DNA from: JAAELZ01 sp047639475
Lineage (GTDB): Bacteria > Pseudomonadota > Gammaproteobacteria > Arenicellales > Poriferihabitantaceae
Direction: 5' to 3'
DNA: 20,613 nucleotides
NCBI GenBank assembly: GCA_047639475.1
Contig: JBLIOD010000051.1
Location: 1 to 20,613 of the forward strand
In this document: positions 6,755-14,157 of the stretch, piece after piece
Position numbering within the stretch: the stretch's first letter is position 1
How the letters are laid out: each line of letters begins with the position of its first letter
Translations under genes and position numbers: made by a program
The notes under the pieces: model-generated
What the model saw: only the letters and a program-made list of their open reading frames with translations
Told to the model about the DNA's origin: nothing
Databases searched by the model: none

Positions 6755-7213
6755 GTGAACAACAAAATTAAAGTCAGAATACTAGACGAGCGCATTAAAG
6801 GTGAATTTGGTTTACCACACTATGCAACAGAAGGTTCGGCGGGCCTCGATTTACGCGCCTGCCTTGATGAGGCGATTGATTTGGGGCCTGGTGAAACTCA
6901 GTTGATCCCGGCTGGCATTGCTATACATATAGCCAATAGCAAGTTGGCTGCGGTTATTTTACCCCGGTCTGGTTTGGGGCATAAACACGGCATTGTGTTA
7001 GGTAATTTGGTCGGATTGATTGATTCTGATTATCAGGGTCAGTTATTTGTCTCCTGCTGGAACCGTGGGCAATCAACATTTCGTATTGAGCCAGGTGAAC
7101 GGGTGGCGCAATTGGTTTTTGTGCCCGTTATACAGGCTCAGTTTGATGTAGTAGAAAGCTTTGAAGAAACAGAACGCGCTGAAGGTGGGTTTGGCCACTC
7201 GGGCAGGAAGTAG
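6755..7213 (+). CDS. dut: dUTP diphosphatase
   Basis: This trimeric enzyme hydrolyses dUTP to dUMP and pyrophosphate, keeping uracil out of DNA and feeding thymidylate synthesis. All five dUTPase motifs are present in 152 residues: AGLDLRA (29-35), PRSGLG (70-75), GLIDSDYQGQL (87-97, with catalytic Asp90), ERVAQLVFVPV (115-125) and EGGFGHSGRK (143-152). The last matches the gammaproteobacterial form. The start is GTG at 6755, with the ribosome binding site inside the end of coaB (GAGAGTAGG), consistent with a coaC-coaB-dut operon. The dfp-dut adjacency is common in gammaproteobacteria. Confidence 0.97.
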   Translation: MNNKIKVRILDERIKGEFGLPHYATEGSAGLDLRACLDEAIDLGPGETQLIPAGIAIHIANSKLAAVILPRSGLGHKHGIVLGNLVGLIDSDYQGQLFVSCWNRGQSTFRIEPGERVAQLVFVPVIQAQFDVVESFEETERAEGGFGHSGRK

Positions 7214-7273
7214 TTAATCAAGCATACAGAAATCGTTCATTAACTGATAATGTCGGTATTCATGCTCGGTTAA

Positions 7274-7303
7274 TTGCAAATGCTTAGTATGCTGACTTAT
7301 ACA
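7274..7303 (+). promoter_or_regulatory. Putative promoter of the cytochrome c5 gene
   Basis: TTGCAA (7274-7279) and TATACA (7298-7303) are 18 bases apart, about 50 bases before the start codon. A good ribosome binding site, AGGGG at 7341-7345, follows. The promoter is inferred from consensus only. Confidence 0.42.
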
Positions 7304-7353
7304 CCGCATCGTGTTTTGAGGGGTGTTTCAAATATTTTAGAGGGGAAATGTAA

Positions 7354-7671
7354 ATGAAAGCAGTAAAGAGCTTAATTATGGCCGCTGTTTTAATGGCGGT
7401 TTCTACTGTTGCAGTAGCAGACGACGGTAAAGATGTTTTTAACAGTGGCTGTGCAGCTTGTCATGCATCGGGAATTGCAGGCGCGCCAAAAGTAGGTGAT
7501 AAAAACGCTTGGGCCGCACGTATCGCCCAGGATGTTGAAACAATATACGCCCATGCAATTGATGGTTTTCAAGGCTCAACTGGCGTGATGCCACCTAAAG
7601 GCGGTTTCATGAACTTGAGCGACGAAGAAATCATTCTAGCAGTTGATTACATGATTGCTGAAAGCAAGTAA
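7354..7671 (+). CDS. Periplasmic cytochrome c5 family protein
   Basis: This is a small monoheme electron carrier of 105 residues. A Sec signal peptide covers about residues 1-22 (hydrophobic core, cleavage after AVA). The heme is attached at CAACH (Cys33, Cys36, His37), and Met79 in GVMPPKGG is the likely sixth ligand. The final helix, LSDEEIILAVDYMI, is typical of the family. It probably shuttles electrons between the bc1 complex and terminal oxidases or other periplasmic enzymes. It is a single gene with its own terminator. The redox partner is not identifiable here; the ctaB gene further along shows that heme O/A oxidases are likely present. Confidence 0.93.
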   Translation: MKAVKSLIMAAVLMAVSTVAVADDGKDVFNSGCAACHASGIAGAPKVGDKNAWAARIAQDVETIYAHAIDGFQGSTGVMPPKGGFMNLSDEEIILAVDYMIAESK

Positions 7672-7693
7672 TTAAAAGCTGTTTAAGTGTTTT

Positions 7694-7721
7694 AAAAAGC
7701 TCGGTTAGGCCGAGTTTTTTT
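7694..7721 (+). terminator. Intrinsic terminator after cytochrome c5
   Basis: CTCGG (7700-7704) pairs with CCGAG (7710-7714) around a TTAGG loop. The stem is flanked by five A on the left and seven T on the right (7715-7721), so it may extend by A-U pairs. It lies 23 bases after the cytochrome stop codon. Confidence 0.85.
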
Positions 7722-7736
7722 GTTTCGCAAAGGGCG

Positions 7737-7809
7737 TAAACCAAATAAGAAACTAATCAGAAGCTTTAGATGGTGCTGCATTACCTTCTAAAGCCTTCCT
7801 CTTGGTTTA
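7737..7809. repeat. Nested inverted repeats in a gene-free stretch
   Basis: The stretch 7672-7978 has no gene. TAAACCAA (7737-7744) is the exact inverse of TTGGTTTA (7802-7809). Inside this pair, GCTTTAGA (7763-7770) is the exact inverse of TCTAAAGC (7787-7794), and GGT/ACC (7772-7774 with 7783-7785) extends the inner stem across one T-T mismatch. As RNA this gives a two-layered hairpin of about 73 bases. A further short stem is TCCAC/GTGGA (7820-7824 with 7831-7835). No T-run follows. It could be a small RNA, a 3' UTR structure of the minus-strand gene or a degenerate palindromic repeat. Confidence 0.6.
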
Positions 7810-7889
7810 AAGAGTTATATCCACCGTAACGTGGACATAAAACTATTTGTTAATGCTATTCTTTTAGAAAGCCAAACCGCAATCTCTAG

Positions 7890-7929
7890 GATTGAAAGTG
7901 AGCGTAGGTTTTAACTGCTCATTTCAATC
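7890..7929. repeat. Imperfect inverted repeat downstream of the FadL-type gene
   Basis: GATTGAAAGTGAGC (7890-7903) pairs with GCTCATTTCAATC (7917-7929), with one bulged G and a 13-base loop. It lies about 50 bases past the stop of the minus-strand outer membrane protein gene and could protect or end that transcript, but no U-run follows in either direction. Confidence 0.6.
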
Positions 7930-7978
7930 TTTCAAGGCTTATATTAGCGGTCGCTTTATTGGTCGTTAATAAGAAAAT

Positions 7979-9055
7979 TTAAAAGCTTTTAGAGAACTTT
8001 ATACCCATCGTGACAACATCACTACCTGTAAAAGGTATTGATCCTGACGCTGCAGTGGTTGTTGCATCACCAAGCTTTCTATATTGAACACCCACACTGG
8101 TAACTAATCCACTCGCAGCGGTAAATTTACCCCCTAGCGCAATGCCTTTTTCTCCATCTTGCGGGGAAAAAGGGCTAACTGGCTTCCCGGTACTTGCCTC
8201 ATAATTTGCCGTTATTGAAACACTGATTGAATCATTGATTTTACGACCGATGCCCAATTTATAGTCGGTAGTGTCATGAAAGTCGGACAGCTGCGTAATG
8301 CCTAAAAATTTTACTTGGGCATCTGACCATTTTGCTTCACGCACACTAGCAAAAAGCAGGGTGTTTTTAGCGATACCAGATTGAATATCTAAAGTGAGAG
8401 TCTCTGCTGTTCCTGACGTTGTATTACCACCACCCAGAAAGCTGATAACGCCTGCTCCTCGTGGATCAGAATTAGTCGTTTTGTGAGAAAAAGCTAAATC
8501 TGACTCATAGGTAAGGCTTGCACGGAATGCTATTTTAGGGATTGAATAGGCAGCGCCCACGATGAACCCAGTATCAGAATCTTCTCCAAAAGTCGTTGCT
8601 CCGGGGACCATATTGGGCGTCAAGTCAGCATTGCCCTTCTGTTGTTGATGCTTTATACCACCAAAGGCACTTATACGGTTTGTGGCCTTAAAATGGCCTA
8701 AAGCAATGGAAGACCTTGCGCTCACAGATCCGCGCAATGGGCTACCCAATGCTTTGTAATCAAGATCGACCCCAACAGGTTGAGTATTGATCATAAAGCC
8801 AAGGTCAAACTTATCTGATAGTTGATGTTTATAACCGAGGCGCACCGTATCAACTGTATGTGCAACATTTGCAGCAGGAGCAAAAGTTGGTGAAACGGTA
8901 GGGCTACTCCTAGCGAAGGTTATTTCGCCAACGTTGCCTTCCTCAAACAAGATGCTTGGGCTGAATACTGCACGGTCTAGGCCAGTAACGCCCAGTGCAG
9001 TAGTACTTATCAGTACGGTCGATATAGCGGTGACGATTTTCATGGAGTTTTTCAT
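7979..9055 (-). CDS. Outer membrane protein, OmpP1/FadL/TodX-like family
   Basis: This 358-residue protein has a signal peptide (about 1-22, MKNSMKIVTAISTVLISTTALG), then GLDRAVFSPSILFEEGNVGEITFARSSPTVS, which resembles the N-terminal region of FadL-type hydrophobic-substrate channels. That arrangement is familiar to me from alphaproteobacterial homologues. The rest is alternating beta-strand sequence, and the protein ends in KFSKSF with a terminal Phe, as expected for a Bam-inserted barrel. Family members carry long-chain fatty acids or aromatic hydrocarbons across the outer membrane; the substrate here is unknown. It is monocistronic. A second possible start (MKIVTAIST) lies four codons in; neither has a strong ribosome binding site. 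The family call is by overall resemblance, so moderately confident. Confidence 0.72.
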   Translation of the reverse strand: MKNSMKIVTAISTVLISTTALGVTGLDRAVFSPSILFEEGNVGEITFARSSPTVSPTFAPAANVAHTVDTVRLGYKHQLSDKFDLGFMINTQPVGVDLDYKALGSPLRGSVSARSSIALGHFKATNRISAFGGIKHQQQKGNADLTPNMVPGATTFGEDSDTGFIVGAAYSIPKIAFRASLTYESDLAFSHKTTNSDPRGAGVISFLGGGNTTSGTAETLTLDIQSGIAKNTLLFASVREAKWSDAQVKFLGITQLSDFHDTTDYKLGIGRKINDSISVSITANYEASTGKPVSPFSPQDGEKGIALGGKFTAASGLVTSVGVQYRKLGDATTTAASGSIPFTGSDVVTMGIKFSKSF

Positions 9056-9073
9056 GATGTTCTTTGCTTTTAT

Positions 9074-9103
9074 AGTATAAAAATTGAGTACAAGGCTTAA
9101 GCC
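9074..9103 (-). promoter_or_regulatory. Putative promoter and operator palindrome of the FadL-type gene
   Basis: Read on the minus strand, TATACT (9079-9074) is a good -10 element about 20 bases before the ATG. A perfect ten-base palindrome, GGCTTAAGCC (9094-9103), covers the position where the -35 would lie. Such placement suits a repressor operator, but no known regulator motif is recognised. Confidence 0.3.
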
Positions 9104-9148
9104 GAATCCCTCTCAGTATACCGTACATGTATTAATTCATCTACGTCT

Positions 9149-9178
9149 AAAAACGTGTTGCTCTTTATACGACAACAC
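9149..9178 (-). terminator. Possible minus-strand terminator-like hairpin
   Basis: GTGTTG and CAACAC (9155-9160 and 9173-9178) form a six-pair stem with a 12-base loop. Read on the minus strand it is followed by G and then five T (9153-9149). It lies between the FadL-type gene and hemA. The stem is short for a terminator, so this is a weak call. Confidence 0.25.
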
Positions 9179-9194
9179 AAAAGCACGCGACGAA

Positions 9195-9228
9195 GGAACT
9201 CACAGCCTGTTTAAGCAACTGCAGTTCC
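9195..9228. repeat. Hairpin upstream of hemA
   Basis: GGAACT (9195-9200) pairs with AGTTCC (9223-9228), and CAG/CTG (9203-9205 with 9219-9221) extend the stem after small bulges. It would belong to the hemA leader only if transcription starts upstream of it. Confidence 0.4.
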
Positions 9229-9250
9229 GAGAAGGCATCTTAATGAAAAA

Positions 9251-9273
9251 ACGGTATTAAAACCGTAATTTTT
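9251..9273 (+). terminator. Terminator-like hairpin just before the hemA -10 element
   Basis: ACGGT (9251-9255) pairs with ACCGT (9262-9266), followed by AA and five T (9269-9273). The stem is short. It may stop read-through from upstream before the hemA promoter. Confidence 0.35.
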
Positions 9274-9274
9274 A

Positions 9275-9280
9275 TATAAT
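9275..9280 (+). promoter_or_regulatory. Putative -10 element of hemA
   Basis: A perfect TATAAT lies 27 bases before the hemA ATG. No convincing -35 hexamer is visible at the right distance, so the promoter may depend on an activator or lie elsewhere. Confidence 0.4.
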
Positions 9281-9307
9281 CGTCAGCATTAGCGATATCA
9301 CCAATTA

Positions 9308-10555
9308 ATGAAAATTACTGCCTTAGGGCTTAATCACACTACAGCACCGATTGCTGTGCGGGAACGCGCAGCAATTAGTGACGACCGTGTGGCAGAGGCA
9401 GTAAGGAATTTAACGCAACACCCGAACATTTCCGAAGCGGCGATATTGTCCACCTGCAATCGCACCGAAATTTATTGTGGTCATAATTTAAGTGACGAAC
9501 TAGAGCTGGTTCAATGGCTGGGTGACTTTCAACAGCTTTCAGCTCAGGAACTCACCCCCTTCACTTACTCGCATTTAAATAAAGATGCGGTCAACCATAC
9601 TTTTAGAGTGGCTTCAGGTTTGGATTCGATGGTGTTGGGCGAGCCACAAATTTTAGGCCAGATGAAACAGGCCTATAGTCGGGCAAATGATGCTGGGGCG
9701 ATTGGCAAAATCCTTAACCGCTTATTCCAACATACCTTTTCGGTGGCCAAACAAGTTCGTACCGACACGTTGGTGGGTGCTACGGCGGTATCGGTGGCTT
9801 ATGCAGCGGTTAGCTTGGCGAAGCGCATTTTTACCGACCTAAGCGATCAAACAGTATTGCTAATAGGCGCAGGTGAGACCATCGAGTTGGTGGCACGCCA
9901 CCTAAAACAAAATGGCGCAAAACATTTAATCGTGGCAAATCGCTCAATTCAACGAGCACAAAATTTGGCTGATGAAGTGGGCAGCGAAGCGATAACCTTA
10001 TCGCAAATACCTGATAAATTGGCGCAGGCAGATATCGTGGTTGCGTCCACCGCCAGTACCTTGCCCATTTTAGGCAAGGGCGCGGTTGAGAGAGCTTTAA
10101 AACAACGCCGCCATAAGCCCATGTTTATGGTGGATTTGGCCGTACCCCGTGATATTGAGCCAGAAGTGGCAAAGCTGTCGGATGTGTATCTCTACACCGT
10201 TGATGATTTACAATCAGTGGTTGAAGAAAATCTCGGTACACGGGAGGCGGCAGCCCAAGACGCTGAAAAGATTATCGACTTACAAGTGGTTCGATTTATG
10301 CGTTGGTTACGTTCGCTTGAATCCGTGCCGACGATTAAGGATCTACGCCAAATAACCACACAACTGCAGCAGCAAGAGTTAGATAAAGCGCACAAGCGTT
10401 TAGCAGCCGGTGACGACCCCAAGGACGTGTTGGATCAATTTGCCCGCGGTTTAACCAATAAATACCTCCATGAGCCTAGCCATAAGCTGCGTATGGCTGA
10501 AATGGAAGGTAATTCATCACTCGTTCTAGCCGCTAAAAAGCTCTTCGGGCTTTAG
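9308..10555 (+). CDS. hemA: Glutamyl-tRNA reductase
   Basis: This NADPH-dependent enzyme reduces glutamyl-tRNA-Glu to glutamate-1-semialdehyde, the first committed step of the C5 route to heme and other tetrapyrroles. The 415-residue protein has the N-terminal catalytic domain ALGLNHTTAPIAVRER (5-20), the nucleophile Cys50 in LSTCNRTE, and GLDSMVLGEPQILGQMKQAY (about 114-133). The NADPH-binding domain has VLLIGAGETIELVARHL, then VANRSIQRAQ, FMVDLAVPRDIEPEV, and a helical dimerisation domain at the C-terminus. The hemA-prfA-prmC order is typical of gammaproteobacteria; the usual lolB upstream is replaced here by a FadL-type gene. The start ATG at 9308 has no clear ribosome binding site but matches the family N-terminus. 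Confidence 0.98.
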   Translation: MKITALGLNHTTAPIAVRERAAISDDRVAEAVRNLTQHPNISEAAILSTCNRTEIYCGHNLSDELELVQWLGDFQQLSAQELTPFTYSHLNKDAVNHTFRVASGLDSMVLGEPQILGQMKQAYSRANDAGAIGKILNRLFQHTFSVAKQVRTDTLVGATAVSVAYAAVSLAKRIFTDLSDQTVLLIGAGETIELVARHLKQNGAKHLIVANRSIQRAQNLADEVGSEAITLSQIPDKLAQADIVVASTASTLPILGKGAVERALKQRRHKPMFMVDLAVPRDIEPEVAKLSDVYLYTVDDLQSVVEENLGTREAAAQDAEKIIDLQVVRFMRWLRSLESVPTIKDLRQITTQLQQQELDKAHKRLAAGDDPKDVLDQFARGLTNKYLHEPSHKLRMAEMEGNSSLVLAAKKLFGL

Positions 10556-10627
10556 CTAGGCTCTCCTAAATTCTGCCTCTTACCTTACCAGGGGTAAGCT
10601 AACTTGCGTCATAAATACTAAAGAGAT

Positions 10628-11713
10628 ATGAACACCAGTCTAATAGAAAAGCTTGAACAGCTCAGCGATCGCTATGAAGAAATTCTGGCGCTGCTGTCAG
10701 ATCAGGACACCATTGCAAACCAAAATGAGTTTAGAAAACTCTCTATTGAGTTATCGGATATCGAGCCGGTCATCTCCGCGTTTACTCGGTATGGTGAGGT
10801 TGACAAAGAGTTGGCCGAAACGCGCAAAATGGCCAAGGACGACGACAGTGATATTCGTGAGATGGCATCAGAAGAGTTGCCAGCGCTTGAACAAGACTAT
10901 GAAGCACTGGAAGAAAAGATCCGCGTATTGCTAATACCCAAAGACCCGAACGACAACAAGAATGTATTCTTGGAAATTCGCGCAGGTACGGGCGGCGACG
11001 AAGCGTCGTTGTTTTCTGGTGACCTATTACGAATGTACAGCTATTACGCAGAGTCACAGAAGTGGAAGTTGGAGATTATGTCTAGAAATGAGGGAGAGCA
11101 CGGCGGCTATAAAGAGGTTATCGCTAGAATTGAAGGTCAAGGAGTGTATTCAAAATTAAAATTTGAATCAGGTGCGCACCGCGTGCAACGTGTCCCCGAA
11201 ACTGAATCACAGGGTCGAATTCATACTTCAGCTTGCACTGTGGCCATCATGCCGGAAGCGGATGAAGTGGATGCAATTACTATCAATCCTGCAGACTTGC
11301 GGGTGGACACTTACCGGGCGTCTGGCTCCGGCGGGCAGCACATTAATAAAACTGATTCAGCGATTCGAATTACCCACTTACCCACAGGCGTGGTGGTGGA
11401 ATGTCAGGATGATCGTTCGCAACATAAAAACAGAGCGCGAGCGATGTCGGTCTTGCAGTCTCGTTTGCTAGATGCTGAAGTACAAAAACAGCAAAGCGAA
11501 GAAGCGCAAACGCGTAAATCATTAGTGGGCACGGGTGATCGATCAGACCGAATTCGGACCTACAACTATCCTCAAGGGCGAGTAACCGACCACCGAATAA
11601 ATTTGACCTTGTACAAGCTGGATGAAGTGATTAATGGTTCTTTGGAGCACATCATTGAGCCACTGGTGACGGAGTACCAAGCAGATAAACTGGCCAGCTT
11701 AGCGGAAACATAA
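10628..11713 (+). CDS. prfA: Peptide chain release factor 1
   Basis: RF1 reads UAA and UAG in the ribosomal A site and triggers release of the nascent protein. The 361 residues match the family. The codon-recognition segment reads HRVQRVPETESQGRIHTSACTVAIMPE, so the PxT tripeptide is PET. The catalytic GGQ is at residues 235-237, within GSGGQHINKTDSAIR. The N-terminal coiled domain is rich in acidic and basic residues. The downstream gene encodes PrmC, which methylates the GGQ glutamine. It sits 72 bases after hemA, with a weak AAGAGATATG ribosome binding site. Confidence 0.98.
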   Translation: MNTSLIEKLEQLSDRYEEILALLSDQDTIANQNEFRKLSIELSDIEPVISAFTRYGEVDKELAETRKMAKDDDSDIREMASEELPALEQDYEALEEKIRVLLIPKDPNDNKNVFLEIRAGTGGDEASLFSGDLLRMYSYYAESQKWKLEIMSRNEGEHGGYKEVIARIEGQGVYSKLKFESGAHRVQRVPETESQGRIHTSACTVAIMPEADEVDAITINPADLRVDTYRASGSGGQHINKTDSAIRITHLPTGVVVECQDDRSQHKNRARAMSVLQSRLLDAEVQKQQSEEAQTRKSLVGTGDRSDRIRTYNYPQGRVTDHRINLTLYKLDEVINGSLEHIIEPLVTEYQADKLASLAET

Positions 11714-11733
11714 ACAACTTAGGCTTCCATCAG

Positions 11734-12573
11734 ATGACAACAGTACGCCAAGCACTGGCTGATGCCAGCGAAGCACTGGGTGCGATAAGTGAAGAAGCGC
11801 GTATTGATGCAGAGTTTTTACTCACACATGCTACGGGTTTTTGTACGACACAATTGCTTATAAAATCTGAGCAGGCGCTTAGTGAAACAGACTTTCAGCG
11901 GTTCACTGAGCTTGTTGAACGGCGATTAACAGGAGAGCCGATCGCTTATATCACCACCCAAAAGCACTTTCATGAAATTACCCTAAGTGTTGGTCCGGAT
12001 GTATTAATCCCTCGCTCTGATACCGAGCTACTGGTTGAACAGGCTTTGGCGCTGATAACCGTCAACACAGCAACAGCTGTTTTGGATTTAGGGACCGGTA
12101 GCGGTGCTATCGCCTTGAGTATTGCGGCGCAAAGGCCACTTGCCCTTATTACTGCAGTAGACCAAAACGCGGGGGCATGTAAAGTAGCACGACAAAATGC
12201 GGCAGCATTAAAGTTTGAGAATATAAACGTGATATGTGGTTCGTGGTTTGAACCCATAGGCGATGCCAAATTTAGTATTATTGTATCCAATCCTCCTTAT
12301 ATTGCTCCGGGTGATCCACACTTAGAACGTGGCGATTTACGTTTTGAGCCTCAATCTGCTTTAGTCGCGCTCGATGATGGTTTAGCCTGTTTTAAGGACA
12401 TTACATCTAGTGCAAAAGCCTATCTTTTACGCGAGGGCTGTTTGTTATTTGAACACGGTTTTGATCAAGGTATAGCGGTGCGCGAAATTTTGCTAGAACA
12501 CCAATTTACGAATGTACAAACTCACCAAGATTTATCAGGAAACGATCGTGTGACGGTGGGCGTAAATTCTTGA
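11734..12573 (+). CDS. prmC: Release factor glutamine N5-methyltransferase
   Basis: PrmC uses S-adenosylmethionine to methylate the glutamine of the GGQ motif of RF1 and RF2, raising termination efficiency. The protein has 279 residues. Visible features: an N-terminal helical substrate-binding domain (about 1-85, with GEPIAYITTQKHFHEI), DVLIPRSDTELLVEQAL, the SAM-binding glycine loop VLDLGTGSGAIALSIA (about 115-130), and the catalytic NPPY at 186-189 in IVSNPPYIAPGDPHL. It starts 20 bases after prfA stops, so the two are probably co-transcribed. Confidence 0.97.
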   Translation: MTTVRQALADASEALGAISEEARIDAEFLLTHATGFCTTQLLIKSEQALSETDFQRFTELVERRLTGEPIAYITTQKHFHEITLSVGPDVLIPRSDTELLVEQALALITVNTATAVLDLGTGSGAIALSIAAQRPLALITAVDQNAGACKVARQNAAALKFENINVICGSWFEPIGDAKFSIIVSNPPYIAPGDPHLERGDLRFEPQSALVALDDGLACFKDITSSAKAYLLREGCLLFEHGFDQGIAVREILLEHQFTNVQTHQDLSGNDRVTVGVNS

Positions 12574-12607
12574 TATGATAAATACTTAACTAACCTATAG
12601 AAAAGCT

Positions 12608-14152
12608 ATGTCCTTAATCGGTTCTTTTGTTATGTCTTCTATGCAGTTATTGGCAATCTTACTAATTTGTGCCATTGGACTGGGCATTGTGGTGTTAGCA
12701 GTGCTGTATTACAAGGATGTTAATCAATCAGAAAATACGATTCGTCGAAACTATCCGGTAGTTGGCCGATTCAGGGCTTTCTTCGAACATTTGGGCGAGT
12801 TCTTCCGCCAATACTTTTTTGCGATGGACAGAGAAGAAATGCCATTCAATCGCGCTGAGCGTTCGTGGGTTTATCGCGCAGCCAAAGGAGTTGATAACAC
12901 GGTCGCCTTTGGCTCGACTAGAAACATTTTTTCGGCAGGCACTATCCTATTTGAAAACACGCCCTATCCGACATTAGACGAAGATGCGGTGGAGCCAGAA
13001 CTGGTTGTGATTGGTGAAGGATATTGTGAGCAACCCTATGCGACGAAATCGCTCTTTAATATATCTGCTATGAGCTACGGCGCGATTTCAAAGCCGGCGG
13101 TACAAGCCTTATCGAAAGGGGCAAAAAAAGCGGGAGCTTGGTTAAATACTGGAGAGGGAGGCCTAGCCCCTTATCACCTAGAAGGTGGTTGTGATGTGGT
13201 GTTTCAAATTGGCACAGGCAATTATGGCGTTAGAGATACTAATGGGAAGTTTAGCGCCGAGAAACTCAAACAAGTAGCGGCCCATGAACAAGTAAAGATG
13301 ACTGAGATAAAAATCAGTCAGGGCGCTAAACCCGGCAAAGGGGGTATTTTGCCAGGTATTAAGGTGACGACTGAAGTCGCACAAATTCGCGGTATCCCCG
13401 CAGGTGAGGATTCCATTAGTCCGAACCGCCATGTTGAAATTGAAAATGACAACGAATTACTTGAGTTCATTGCAAGCACCAGAAAGCTAACGGGAAAGCC
13501 CGTCGGCATCAAAGCCGTGTTAGGGGGTAATTTATGGATCACTCGGTTGTGTGAAGCCATTCAAGAAAAAGGCCTTGAATACGCCCCCGATTTTTTTACC
13601 GTTGATGGCGGTGATGGCGGTACTGGAGCAGCGCCTATGTCATTAATGGATACCGTGGGGTTGCCGTTAAAAGAAAGCCTACCTTTTCTGGTTAATGAAC
13701 TGATTCGTTACGACCTTAGAGCGCGAATTAAAGTCATTGCCAGCGGCAAGCTCGTAAACCCTTCGGAAGTCGCCTGGGCATTATGCACTGGCGCAGATTT
13801 CGTGAATTCAGCGCGTGGGCCAATGATGGCACTAGGCTGTATTCAAGCCATGCAGTGTAATAAAAATACGTGTCCAACTGGTATTACAACACATCAAGAA
13901 AAATATCAAAAGGGCTTAAATGTCACAAAGAAATCAGACCGTGTGGCGCAGTACATAAAACAAATGGTTTACGAAATTGGTCATATTTCACATTCGGTCG
14001 GTCTTAAAGAGCCGCGCGAGCTAGACAGAACGCATGCCCGCATGATGGGTGAAAATGGAGTAACGGTGGAACTGACCTCTCTTTATCCTTATCCAAATTA
14101 CCATTTGAATCGCGAAACGATGCAACAAAGATTAAAAGAGGCCAACCACTAA
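12608..14152 (+). CDS. FMN-binding glutamate synthase family protein, membrane-anchored, no glutaminase domain
   Basis: This 514-residue protein corresponds to the central/FMN part of the large subunit of glutamate synthase. A hydrophobic N-terminal helix (about residues 10-36) probably anchors it to the inner membrane. The FMN barrel shows FNISAMSYGAISKPAVQAL, LNTGEGGLAPYH, KISQGAKPGKGGILPG, FTVDGGDGGTGAAP and ADFVNSARGPMMALGC. Cys411, Cys417 and Cys422 (C-x5-C-x4-C) match the 3Fe-4S site of GltB. No N-terminal amidotransferase domain is present, so glutamine cannot be the direct nitrogen donor by the usual route. Similar stand-alone proteins are widespread but their reaction is not settled. 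It starts 34 bases after prmC, and a small membrane protein follows after five bases. A later ATG at 12632 is an alternative start. Confidence 0.88.
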   Translation: MSLIGSFVMSSMQLLAILLICAIGLGIVVLAVLYYKDVNQSENTIRRNYPVVGRFRAFFEHLGEFFRQYFFAMDREEMPFNRAERSWVYRAAKGVDNTVAFGSTRNIFSAGTILFENTPYPTLDEDAVEPELVVIGEGYCEQPYATKSLFNISAMSYGAISKPAVQALSKGAKKAGAWLNTGEGGLAPYHLEGGCDVVFQIGTGNYGVRDTNGKFSAEKLKQVAAHEQVKMTEIKISQGAKPGKGGILPGIKVTTEVAQIRGIPAGEDSISPNRHVEIENDNELLEFIASTRKLTGKPVGIKAVLGGNLWITRLCEAIQEKGLEYAPDFFTVDGGDGGTGAAPMSLMDTVGLPLKESLPFLVNELIRYDLRARIKVIASGKLVNPSEVAWALCTGADFVNSARGPMMALGCIQAMQCNKNTCPTGITTHQEKYQKGLNVTKKSDRVAQYIKQMVYEIGHISHSVGLKEPRELDRTHARMMGENGVTVELTSLYPYPNYHLNRETMQQRLKEANH

Positions 14153-14157
14153 ACCCA

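Noticed and set aside
7737..7809. Integron attC site or transposon end
   Set aside because: The inverted repeats are nested, but the outer boxes do not fit the RYYYAAC/GTTRRRY core sites, and there is no integrase, transposase or target duplication nearby.
10535..10560. Terminator between hemA and prfA
   Set aside because: The end of hemA can fold around TTCGG with several bulges, but no T-run follows and prfA is expected to be co-transcribed.
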